Shown piece by piece: positions 8,703-16,279 of a stretch of 46,727 nt of DNA; positions within the stretch are counted from its first letter, which is position 1; each line of letters opens with the position of its first letter. Origin of the DNA: Paracoccaceae bacterium. Lineage in GTDB: Bacteria > Pseudomonadota > Alphaproteobacteria > Rhodobacterales > Rhodobacteraceae. The stretch spans positions 1 to 46,727 of the forward strand of contig RFZI01000004.1 in assembly GCA_009920775.1 (NCBI GenBank), in the 5' to 3' direction. The notes beneath the pieces were generated by a model. That model made no database searches and was not told where the DNA came from. It saw only the letters and a list, made by a program, of their open reading frames with translations. The position numbers and the translations under genes were made by a program.

Positions 8703-9742
8703 GGATCGGTGCCTCCTTTGGGGACGGGTCCGGTGCTTTCGCGCACGATAAGCTCGGCGCGGATCTGGGTTTGAAGGGTATCGGCTTCGCCACCGGCGAT
8801 GTGATCAATCAGATGGTTGGCGAGCGGGCTACAGGCATCGCGCAAAGGCGAGCGGGTGACCGTTAGTGGCGGATCGAAATTCACGGCGCGGAATTGCGGC
8901 AAGGCATCGTCATGGGCGATCAGCGACAGATCCGAAGGAACCGAAAGCCCGAGATCCTTGGCGGCCCGCATGACGCCGGCAGCGATCAGGGTCGAGCCAC
9001 AGACGATGGCTGTCGGCTGTGCACCGCGCCGACCCGAGAGCATCGCCAGCGCCTCGGTATAGCCGTAGCTTTCCGAGGGGGTCTCATGCCCGATGAAGGC
9101 CTCGGGGGTGTTGAGCCCCTCTTGGGCAACCGCCTCGCGAAATCCTTCTTCGCGGTCGATAGCGAATGAGAAATTGATGTCGCCGTTCAAAAGCGCAATC
9201 CGGCGGTGGCCGAGCGTGGCGAGAAGGCTCACGGCATCGCGGCTCACGGCTCGGTTGTCGATCCCGTAGAAGGGATAATGCACCTCGGGGTCAGATTGGC
9301 CGTGCATCACGAAGGGAATGCCGCGCGCTTGCAGGAAAGCCACCCGCGGGTCATTCGGCACCGGCGCGTTCAGGATAAAGCCATCGAGGATGCCGCGTTC
9401 GAGCATCCGTTCATAGACCGTTACCGGATCATCGTGCTGGTCGACCGAGAGGACGAGATCGACATCGCGTTCGGCCAGCGCCGCCGTCAGGCCAGTGAGA
9501 ATTTCAAGGAAGGTCTGGTCGGCGGTCATGTCGGCGTTGAGCTTGGCGATGAAACCGACCATCCCCGACCGTCCGGTGACAAGCCGCTGCGCGATACGGT
9601 TGGGCTTATAGCCGATACGGTCGGCCACGTCCTGAACACGGGCACGGGTGCGAGCGCTGACTTCAGGAAAGCCGTTAAGCGCCCGGCTGACTGTCGCCAC
9701 CGAGAGGCCAAGCTCTGCGCTGATATCCTTAAGGGTCGCCAT
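8693..9742 (-). CDS. LacI family repressor of the alpha-glucoside genes
   Basis: A 349-residue regulator. The N-terminal helix-turn-helix and hinge (ATLKDISAELGLSVATVSRAL, then GYKPNRIAQRLVTGRSGMVG) are classic LacI. A periplasmic-binding-protein-like sugar domain fills residues 60-340, with the conserved ending SLIAHDDALPQFRAVNFDPPLTVTRSPL. It sits first in a two-gene unit with malK and diverges from the alpha-glucosidase and malEFG genes. Two LacI-like dyads lie in the 184-bp gap. The context makes it a repressor released by maltose or another alpha-glucoside, in the manner of AglR/MalR. The exact inducer is inferred. Confidence 0.92.
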   Translation of the reverse strand: MATLKDISAELGLSVATVSRALNGFPEVSARTRARVQDVADRIGYKPNRIAQRLVTGRSGMVGFIAKLNADMTADQTFLEILTGLTAALAERDVDLVLSVDQHDDPVTVYERMLERGILDGFILNAPVPNDPRVAFLQARGIPFVMHGQSDPEVHYPFYGIDNRAVSRDAVSLLATLGHRRIALLNGDINFSFAIDREEGFREAVAQEGLNTPEAFIGHETPSESYGYTEALAMLSGRRGAQPTAIVCGSTLIAAGVMRAAKDLGLSVPSDLSLIAHDDALPQFRAVNFDPPLTVTRSPLRDACSPLANHLIDHIAGGEADTLQTQIRAELIVRESTGPVPKGGTDPWP

Positions 9743-9751
9743 TCGCCGTCA

Positions 9752-9766
9752 TTCAAACCGTTTCAA
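9752..9766. promoter_or_regulatory. LacI-type operator half of the divergent region, site 1
   Basis: TTCAAACCGTTTCAA is an imperfect dyad around the AAAC-C-GTTT core typical of LacI-family sites. It lies 10 bp before the start codon of the lacI-type gene, so it is suited to autorepression of lacI-malK. It pairs with site 2, about 90 bp away on the side of the alpha-glucosidase. Confidence 0.6.
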
Positions 9767-9842
9767 AAAGTGAGCCTAGCGATTCGCAACCGACATGACA
9801 ATAAAAAGTGAAAATGCTGCATATGCAAAATATATCGGCATT

Positions 9843-9854
9843 TAAAACGTTTTG
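9843..9854. promoter_or_regulatory. LacI-type operator, site 2
   Basis: The perfect palindrome AAAACGTTTT (9844-9853) has the central CG of LacI-family operators. It lies 74 bp before the alpha-glucosidase start. Control of the aglA-malEFG transcript by the adjacent repressor is inferred from position. The A/T-rich stretch around it (9795-9875) probably contains the promoters. Confidence 0.65.
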
Positions 9855-9926
9855 AGTTTTTCGGAAATATTGTTAGCCTTGCCTCCGAATCAATAGCTGC
9901 ACCAGCGGCGAATCGGGGATTGTGCA

Positions 9927-11558
9927 ATGCGGGAATGGTGGCGGGATGCGGTGATCTATCAGATTTATCCGCGCTCGTTTCAGGACGACAACGGCGACGG
10001 GATCGGCGATCTGCGGGGCATCACCCGCCGCTTGGGTCACGTTGCCGCGCTCGGCGTCGATGCGATCTGGCTTTCGCCGTTCTTTACCTCGCCCGACAAG
10101 GACATGGGCTATGACGTCTCGGACTACACCGACGTCAATCCCGTCTTTGGCACACTTGCGGATTTCGATGCGCTCGTCGCGCGGGCGCACGCGCTCGGCC
10201 TCAAGGTCATCATCGATCAGGTGATCAGCCACACCAGCGATCAGCACCCGTGGTTTCAGGAAAGCCGCCAAAACAAGACCAACCCCAAGGCGGACTGGTA
10301 CGTCTGGGCCGATCCCCAACCCGATGGCACTCCTCCCAACAACTGGCCATCGGTCTTTGGCGGGTCGGCCTGGATGTTCGAGGCGCGGCGGCGGCAGTAT
10401 TACCTCCACAACTTCCTGACCGAGCAGCCCGACCTCAATTTCCACAATCCCGAGGTCGTCGATGCGCTTCTTGACACGATGCGCTTCTGGCTCGAGCGCG
10501 GTGTCGACGGGTTCCGGCTCGACACCGTGAATTTCTATGTCCACGACAAGCTCTTGCGCGACAACCCGCCCTCGGGCTGGATCGAGTTTCCCGGCAATCC
10601 CTACGAGGCGCAGGATCACGTCTATTCCAAGACCCAGCCGGAAAACATCGCCGTCCTGCGCCGCATTCGCGCGCTGACCGACGAGTATGACGCGCGAATG
10701 CTGGTAGGCGAGGTAGGCGAGTCGATCCGGCCGATCGAGGTGATGGCCGAATACACCTCGGGCGATGACAGGCTGCATATGGCCTATTCGTTCGAGTTTC
10801 TGGGCGATGCCCATACGGCCGAGCATTTCCGCTCGCGGATCATGAACTTCCTCAAGAAAGCGCCAGACGGCTGGCCCTGCTGGTCGTTCTCCAACCACGA
10901 CGTGCGCCGCCATGCCTCGCGCTGGACCAAGCCGGGCGGGGATGTGGATGCGGTGGCGCGCCAGTCGATCGCGCTTTTGTGCAGCTTCCCCGGAACGCTT
11001 GGCGTCTATCAGGGCGAAGAGCTTGGCCAGACCGAGACCGACATCGAATTCCACGAGTTGACCGATCTGGGCTACATTGATTTCTGGCCTGATCACAAAG
11101 GCCGCGACGGTTGCCGGACCCCGATGGTCTGGGAGGCTCACGCCCATCACGCCGCCTTCACCACCGGCGTGCCGTGGCTGCCGGTGAAGGCGCCGCAAGC
11201 CGCGCGGGCCGTCGATCTTCAGGAAGCTGACGGCGCGAGCGTTCTGAACGCCTATCGCGCTACGCTTTCGTTCCGCAAATCGCGCGACGAGCTTCGGCTC
11301 GGCGCGACCGAGTTCCCCGTCCTGCCCGAACCGCTTCTGGCGATCCGGCGCAGCTATGGTGGAAAGGTTCTGACAGGCGTTTTCAACCTGTCGGATCAGG
11401 CTCAGAGGTTGACGGTCGAGGGCAAGGCCCGCGCTGTCGGTCCGAAGGCCGCACATCTGGCCGGAGGCAAGCTCGAGCTGCCTCCGAACGGCTTTATCTT
11501 TTTGGAAGAGGAAGGCGCGGTGAATTTTGCGCCTTCAAAGGTAACCGCTCTGGCCTAG
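9927..11558 (+). CDS. aglA: Alpha-glucosidase, glycoside hydrolase family 13
   Basis: A 543-residue intracellular enzyme with no signal peptide; it would split maltose, sucrose-like or other alpha-glucosides after import. It starts WWRDAVIYQIYPRSFQDDNGDGIGDL, the GH13 opening. The catalytic residues are Asp199 in GFRLDT (nucleophile), Glu262 in LVGEVGE (acid/base) and Asp325 in SNHD. Thr200 after the nucleophile suits the oligo-1,6-glucosidase/alpha-glucosidase branch. The C-terminal beta domain ends with the stop inside a hairpin (11547-11567). It is the first gene of the malEFG-containing operon. Naming it aglA follows the rhizobial agl operon; trehalose or isomaltose activity cannot be excluded. 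Confidence 0.93.
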   Translation: MREWWRDAVIYQIYPRSFQDDNGDGIGDLRGITRRLGHVAALGVDAIWLSPFFTSPDKDMGYDVSDYTDVNPVFGTLADFDALVARAHALGLKVIIDQVISHTSDQHPWFQESRQNKTNPKADWYVWADPQPDGTPPNNWPSVFGGSAWMFEARRRQYYLHNFLTEQPDLNFHNPEVVDALLDTMRFWLERGVDGFRLDTVNFYVHDKLLRDNPPSGWIEFPGNPYEAQDHVYSKTQPENIAVLRRIRALTDEYDARMLVGEVGESIRPIEVMAEYTSGDDRLHMAYSFEFLGDAHTAEHFRSRIMNFLKKAPDGWPCWSFSNHDVRRHASRWTKPGGDVDAVARQSIALLCSFPGTLGVYQGEELGQTETDIEFHELTDLGYIDFWPDHKGRDGCRTPMVWEAHAHHAAFTTGVPWLPVKAPQAARAVDLQEADGASVLNAYRATLSFRKSRDELRLGATEFPVLPEPLLAIRRSYGGKVLTGVFNLSDQAQRLTVEGKARAVGPKAAHLAGGKLELPPNGFIFLEEEGAVNFAPSKVTALA

Positions 11559-11567
11559 CGCCAGAGC
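11547..11567 (+). other. Hairpin spanning the alpha-glucosidase stop codon
   Basis: GCTCTGGC (11547-11554) pairs perfectly with GCCAGAGC (11560-11567). The TAG stop is in the loop and extends to its edge. There is no T run, so it is more likely an mRNA processing or stability element than a terminator; it marks the boundary before the strongly translated malE. Confidence 0.45.
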
Positions 11568-11593
11568 ACACATGGCACTCAAGGGAGGAAACC

Positions 11594-12760
11594 ATGAAAC
11601 TGACCAAGAAACTGGGCCTTGCGGCCCTCCTGCTGACCACCGCGTCGCCGGCTCTCGCCCTCGAAGAAGGCAAGCTGCTGATTTGGATGGGCGGCGACAA
11701 GGGCGATGCGCTTCTTCAGGAAGTCGTCGCGCAATTCACTGCCGATCTGGGCGTGGAAGTTGTCGTCGAGGTCGCTGACCCGCTGACCGACAAGTTCCAG
11801 CAAGCCGCCGCCACCGGCGATGGCCCCGATATCGTTCTTTGGGCGCATGACCGCTTTGGCGAATGGGCCGCTGGCGGCCTGATCCAGCCGGTCGATCCCT
11901 CGCAGGAAATGACCGATGGCATCCTCGCTTCGGCTTGGGACGCTGTTTCGTTCGGCGGCAAGGTCTGGGGCTATCCGGTCAACGTCGAAGCGATCGGCCT
12001 TGTCTACAACAAAGACCTGATCGACACCCCGCCGGCAACCTTCGAAGAAATCAAAGACCTCGCGGTGCCGGAAGGCGTCAGCGCGATCCTTTGGGACTAC
12101 AACAACACCTACTTCACCATGCCGATGCTGATGGCCAATGGCGGCTTTGCCTTCCAGAAGGTCGATGGCGTTTTCGACGGCAAGAACACCGGCGTGAACA
12201 ACGAAGGCGCGATGATGGGTGCCAATGTGCTCAAGTCGCTGTTTGACGATGGCGTGATGCCGGCCGGCGTCGATTATGGCGTCATGGACGGCGCGATGGC
12301 CAAGGGCGAGACCGCAATGGTCATCAACGGCCCGTGGTCGTGGGCTGGCTACAAAGGCGCAGGCATCAACATCGGTGTTGCTCCGCTGCCGACCGTCAAC
12401 GGTCAGGTCTCTCCGCCGTTCCTCGGCGTTCCGGCCTTCGCTGTTAACGCCGCGACCCCGAACAAGGATCTCGTGATCGAGCTTCTCGAGAACTACATCC
12501 TGACCGACGAGGGCCTCGCCCACTGGAATGCCAACGGCAACCTCGGCGCTCTGGCTGACATTTCGGCCGGTCAGGCTCAGGAAGATCCGCTGGTGAAGGC
12601 CACCATCGCCAACGCCGCCAACGGCATCCCGATGCCCTCGAACCCGGAAATGGGTGCGTTCTGGGGCGCGATGGGCCCGGCTCTGACGAACATCACCACT
12701 GGCGTCCAGTCGCCGGAAGATGCTCTGAACGACGCCGCCAAGCGTATCCTCGGCGAATAA
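11594..12760 (+). CDS. malE: Maltose-type ABC transporter periplasmic binding protein
   Basis: A 388-residue secreted protein with a signal peptide (MKLTKKLGLAALLLTTASPALA) cleaved before LEEGKLLIWMGGDKG. Similarity to enterobacterial MalE is unusually plain: EGKLLIWMGGDKGD, ATGDGPDIVLWAHDRFGEWA, NVEAIGLVYNKDL, GETAMVINGPWSW and LLENYILTDEGL. This points to maltose or maltodextrins as ligand rather than the more distant AglE type. A strong ribosome site (AGGGAGGA) precedes the ATG, 35 bp after the alpha-glucosidase. A strong hairpin separates it from malF, as in enteric mal operons, and would allow more binding protein than permease. Confidence 0.94.
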   Translation: MKLTKKLGLAALLLTTASPALALEEGKLLIWMGGDKGDALLQEVVAQFTADLGVEVVVEVADPLTDKFQQAAATGDGPDIVLWAHDRFGEWAAGGLIQPVDPSQEMTDGILASAWDAVSFGGKVWGYPVNVEAIGLVYNKDLIDTPPATFEEIKDLAVPEGVSAILWDYNNTYFTMPMLMANGGFAFQKVDGVFDGKNTGVNNEGAMMGANVLKSLFDDGVMPAGVDYGVMDGAMAKGETAMVINGPWSWAGYKGAGINIGVAPLPTVNGQVSPPFLGVPAFAVNAATPNKDLVIELLENYILTDEGLAHWNANGNLGALADISAGQAQEDPLVKATIANAANGIPMPSNPEMGAFWGAMGPALTNITTGVQSPEDALNDAAKRILGE

Positions 12761-12778
12761 TCCCGCCTAACTTGAACA

Positions 12779-12802
12779 GGGCGGCGGAGCGATCCGCCGC
12801 CC
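12779..12802 (+). other. malE-malF intercistronic stem-loop
   Basis: GGGCGGCGGA (12779-12788) pairs perfectly with TCCGCCGCCC (12793-12802) around a GCGA tetraloop of the GNRA type. It fills most of the 63-bp gap. There is no T run. Such structures stop 3' exonucleases and cause partial attenuation, giving an excess of the upstream binding protein. Confidence 0.75.
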
Positions 12803-12823
12803 GATCCAACTTACGAGGTCACG

Positions 12824-14359
12824 ATGAGTGCACCCGCAGACGCCATTCCCCAGACCGAACAGCCGCAATACCTGCGGTGGGCCATTGTGGCCGCGATCAC
12901 GCTCGGGCTGCTGTATGTCGCCTTTTATCTCTACCTGATCGCGCAGCCGCTCTTTGCGGTTGTCATCCTCGCGATCGGTGTAATTTTCGCGCTGATCTTC
13001 GGGCGCAACAGATACTACAACCTGCGCTTCGTCTTTCCGAGCGTCGCAGCGATCTTGCTGTTCGTGGCCCTGCCCATCGGGTATACGATCTGGATCGGTT
13101 TCACGAACTACTCCTCCTTCAATCTTCTGACCTTCGAGCGGGCCAAGTCGGTTCTCTTGTCGCGCGGGTCGGTCGACAAATCGACAGAACAGCCTTTTGC
13201 CGTGGCCGATCTGGGCGACGGAACCTATCAAATCTGGCTGCCTGAAGCGGGGCTTCTGTCCGATCCGGTGAGCCTGACCGAGGCGCTTGAAGAGGCGGCT
13301 CTTGAGCCCGCGGGCGAGCCGTCAAACCTCTTGTCGGCCAAAGATGCCATCAAACTGCGTTCGGGGCTTCAGACGCTCACACTCCATACACCCGACGGCA
13401 TCGCAATCCAGAACTCGGGGCTGCGCACCTTCGCAAGCCTCATGCCGGATTATCGCGAGCTTGAGGATGGCCAGCTTGAGCGCATCGCTGACGGTGTCAT
13501 CCTTACGCCCGATCACGGCGAGGGGTTCTATTTTGCCGACAACGGCGAAAAGATCCCGCCGGGCTGGTATGTGAATATCGGCTGGCGAAACTTTGACCGG
13601 ATTTTCAACAATTCCGGCATCCGCGAGCCGATGATCGGCATCTTCGTCTGGACAGTGGTCTTTGCGGCCGCGTCGGTTGTGCTGACTTTCGCGGTTGGCC
13701 TTCTCCTCGGCGTGATCCTCCAATGGGAGCATCTGCGCGGTAAGGCGATCTATCGGATCCTGCTGATCCTGCCCTATGCGGTGCCGTCCTTCATTTCGAT
13801 CCTCGTCTTCCGCGGCCTCTTCAACCAGAATTTCGGCGAGATCAACCTGATCCTCGAGGCGCTTTTCGGCGTCCGGCCCGAGTGGTTCACCAACGCCAAT
13901 CTGGCGCGGACGATGATCCTGATCGTCAACACTTGGCTTGGCTATCCCTATATGATGCTGCTGGCGATGGGCTTCCTGCAGGGCGTGCCGCAGGACCACA
14001 AGAAAGCCGCGGCTCTTGAGGGGGCCTCGGCCTCGCGGGTGTTCTTCAAGATCACCCTGCCGCAAATCCTGCCGCCCTTCATGCCGCTCTTGATCTCGAG
14101 CTTCGCCTTCAACTTCAACAATATGGTGCTGGTGCTCCTCTTGACGCGCGGCCTTCCCGATATCGTCGGCACGACCGTTCCGGCGGGGCAGACCGATATT
14201 CTCGCCTCCTTCACCTACCGCATCGCCTTCGGCTTCTCTTCAACCGAGTTTGGCCTCGCCGGCGCAATCACGCTCCTGATCTTTGTGCTGGTGTCGGTGA
14301 TCTCTTACGTCAACTTCGTCGCCATGCGACGCGGCACCGAGAAAAGGAACGCGCGATGA
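12824..14359 (+). CDS. malF: Maltose ABC transporter permease, MalF type
   Basis: A 511-residue inner-membrane protein. Three N-terminal helices (about residues 20-105) are followed by a periplasmic domain of about 150 residues (the P2 loop of MalF) and then five more helices. The EAA loop, which contacts MalK, is visible in ALEGASASRVFFKITLPQILPP. The length is close to E. coli MalF (514), and the large periplasmic domain separates it from the shorter (about 300-residue) sugar permeases of other families. The ATG at 12824 follows ACGAGGT. Its last bases overlap malG (ATGA). Confidence 0.93.
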   Translation: MSAPADAIPQTEQPQYLRWAIVAAITLGLLYVAFYLYLIAQPLFAVVILAIGVIFALIFGRNRYYNLRFVFPSVAAILLFVALPIGYTIWIGFTNYSSFNLLTFERAKSVLLSRGSVDKSTEQPFAVADLGDGTYQIWLPEAGLLSDPVSLTEALEEAALEPAGEPSNLLSAKDAIKLRSGLQTLTLHTPDGIAIQNSGLRTFASLMPDYRELEDGQLERIADGVILTPDHGEGFYFADNGEKIPPGWYVNIGWRNFDRIFNNSGIREPMIGIFVWTVVFAAASVVLTFAVGLLLGVILQWEHLRGKAIYRILLILPYAVPSFISILVFRGLFNQNFGEINLILEALFGVRPEWFTNANLARTMILIVNTWLGYPYMMLLAMGFLQGVPQDHKKAAALEGASASRVFFKITLPQILPPFMPLLISSFAFNFNNMVLVLLLTRGLPDIVGTTVPAGQTDILASFTYRIAFGFSSTEFGLAGAITLLIFVLVSVISYVNFVAMRRGTEKRNAR

Positions 14360-15246
14360 TCGTCGAACGCCCCCGCGACCTTCGGATCAAAAAGATCTTG
14401 GCCCACGGGTTTCTGATCCTGTTTCTGGCCTTCATCACCTTCCCCTTTCTGATGGTCGTCTCGATCTCGTTCCGCGAGGGAAATTTCACTATCGGCGATA
14501 TCTGGCCGCGCAACCCCACGCTTGAACATTGGTATCTGGCCTTCGGCCTCGACTATACCCGCGCCGATGGAACCGTGGTCGAGCCGCCGTTCCCCGTCCT
14601 TCTCTGGATGTGGAACTCGATCAAACTGGGGCTTTTCGCGGGCGCCGGCGTCCTCGTCATTTCGACGGTCTCGGCCTATGCTTTCAGCCGCATCAAGTTT
14701 CGCGGGCGAACGGCGCTTCTCGATGGCCTCTTCATCATCCAGATGTTCCCGACCACGCTCGCGCTTATCGCGCTCTACGCGATCTTCGACTCTCTGGGCG
14801 AGGTCAGCCCATTCCTCGGGATCGACAGCCACCTTTCGGTGGTGATGGTCTACTGGTCGGGCGTCGTCCTGCATATCTGGACGCTCAAGGGCTATTTCGA
14901 CGGGATCGACACCGCGCTCGACAAGGCCGCCGCGATCGACGGGGCGACCCCGTGGCAGACCTTCCGGCTGGTGTTCCTGCCGCTTGCCGTGCCGATGATG
15001 GCGGTAATCTTCGTCCTCGTCTTTATCGGCGCGATCAACGACTATCCGGTGGCGAGTGTGCTCTTGCGCTCGGAGGATAACCTGACGCTGGCGGTCGGCT
15101 CGCGGCTCTATCTCAACGAGTTCAAATATCTCTGGGGCGATTTCGCCGCCGCCGCGATCCTCTCGGGCGTGCCGATCACCATCGTTTTCCTGATCGCCCA
15201 GAAATACCTTGTCTCGGGCCTCGGGGAAGGCGCTGTCAAAGGGTAG
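14356..15246 (+). CDS. malG: Maltose ABC transporter permease, MalG type
   Basis: A 296-residue permease with six predicted helices, matching MalG in length. The cytoplasmic EAA loop is in KAAAIDGATPWQTFRLVFLPLAVP. The C-terminal end LVSGLGEGAVKG is nearly the same as in enteric MalG (which reaches towards the transport path). It starts inside the malF stop (ATGA) and is closed by a strong terminator 5 bp downstream, so the aglA-malEFG transcript ends here. Confidence 0.94.
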   Translation: MIVERPRDLRIKKILAHGFLILFLAFITFPFLMVVSISFREGNFTIGDIWPRNPTLEHWYLAFGLDYTRADGTVVEPPFPVLLWMWNSIKLGLFAGAGVLVISTVSAYAFSRIKFRGRTALLDGLFIIQMFPTTLALIALYAIFDSLGEVSPFLGIDSHLSVVMVYWSGVVLHIWTLKGYFDGIDTALDKAAAIDGATPWQTFRLVFLPLAVPMMAVIFVLVFIGAINDYPVASVLLRSEDNLTLAVGSRLYLNEFKYLWGDFAAAAILSGVPITIVFLIAQKYLVSGLGEGAVKG

Positions 15247-15251
15247 TAAAA

Positions 15252-15281
15252 GGCGGGCCCTGCGCCCGCCCTTTTCTTTTT
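15252..15281 (+). terminator. Rho-independent terminator after malG
   Basis: GGCGGGC (15252-15258) pairs with GCCCGCC (15264-15270), followed by CTTTTCTTTTT. This is a classic intrinsic terminator, 5 bp after the malG stop. Confidence 0.88.
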
Positions 15282-15306
15282 GCGGGCGCCGCGCCACTCT
15301 CGCGCC

Positions 15307-16203
15307 ATGACGCCCAACCTCAAGCATATCCAGGCCTTCGTCGCCGTGGCCGACCTCGGAACCTTCCGCCGCGCGGCGGAGCGGCTCAACACGACCCAGC
15401 CGAACATCTCGGGCCGGATCGCCCAGCTTGAGGAGCAACTCGGTTTCCGTCTGATGGAGCGCGATGCAGGATCGGTCCGCCTGACCCCACGCGGCCAGAG
15501 CCTTCTCCCCCCCGCCCGTGCGATCCTTGCCGCCAACGAGGCCTTCGTCGCGGCGGCCGACGACGACACGCTCTATAGCGGCGTCCTCAGGCTCGGTGTC
15601 AGCGAGCTTGTCGCCCACACTTGGCTCCAGCCCTTTCTCATCGAGATGCGGGCTCGGTTCCCTAATATCGACGTTGAGCTGACGGTTGACCTCTCGGCCA
15701 ATCTCTCCAAGGCGCTCGCCGCGCATGACCTCGACCTGACCTTCCAGAGCGGCCCCTTCGACCGCAAGACCCGCTTTTCCGCGCAGCTCGGGCAAGCGCC
15801 CTATGCGTGGGTGGCCTCTCTTGCGCTCGGGCTTCCGTCTGGCAAGGTCTCGGCGGACGACCTGTCACACCACCCGATCCTCGCCCATCCGCGTGGCACC
15901 GTTCCCCATCGCCAGCTGGACGATCATTTCCGCAGCCTTGGCGCCAAGGTCCGCATCGTGCCCGCCACCAACAACGCCGTCTGCCTGCAAATGACGCTCG
16001 ACGGGCTCGGCATCGCCTGCCTGCCGCGACCGATGATCGAAGAGCATCTCTGCGCAGGCAGGCTGCGCGAGGTCGCCTATGGTTGGCGGCCCGATGCGCT
16101 CTATTTCGAGGCGCGGTGCGACCTTGATCCCCTGCCGCCCTATATCGCCGAGGCCGCAAAAATCGCGCAGCGGCTGTCGCCGCCACAGGATCGCAAATCT
16201 TGA
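15307..16203 (+). CDS. LysR family transcriptional regulator
   Basis: A 298-residue regulator. The N-terminal winged helix (NLKHIQAFVAVADLGTFRRAAERL, then NTTQPNISGRIAQLEEQLG) is typical of LysR, and a two-lobed substrate domain starts near residue 90 (SGVLRLGVSELVAHTWL). An open frame extends upstream to a TTG at 15280, but the ATG at 15307 gives the family start. It lies directly before the hydantoinase/oxoprolinase operon on the same strand, separated by 76 bp. Its likely job is to activate that operon in response to its substrate or an intermediate; this is inferred from adjacency only. Confidence 0.92.
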   Translation: MTPNLKHIQAFVAVADLGTFRRAAERLNTTQPNISGRIAQLEEQLGFRLMERDAGSVRLTPRGQSLLPPARAILAANEAFVAAADDDTLYSGVLRLGVSELVAHTWLQPFLIEMRARFPNIDVELTVDLSANLSKALAAHDLDLTFQSGPFDRKTRFSAQLGQAPYAWVASLALGLPSGKVSADDLSHHPILAHPRGTVPHRQLDDHFRSLGAKVRIVPATNNAVCLQMTLDGLGIACLPRPMIEEHLCAGRLREVAYGWRPDALYFEARCDLDPLPPYIAEAAKIAQRLSPPQDRKS

Positions 16204-16249
16204 TCCTATAGATACAAGAAAGCGATTTTTCCTTATTCAATCGCCCCGC

Positions 16250-16255
16250 TATAGT
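16250..16255 (+). promoter_or_regulatory. Candidate -10 element of the hyuA operon
   Basis: TATAGT lies 25 bp before the hyuA ATG in the 76-bp gap after the LysR gene, but without a convincing -35, as expected for a LysR-activated promoter. A second CTATAG (16207-16212) upstream could be part of an activator site. A GGGAGAGG ribosome site follows. Confidence 0.3.
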
Positions 16256-16279
16256 CGCCCCGAACTCAGGGAGAGGCCC

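Noticed and set aside
9873-11456. Minus-strand open frame of 527 codons opposite the alpha-glucosidase
   Set aside because: The alpha-glucosidase has all GH13 catalytic residues; the antisense frame shows no recognisable domain.
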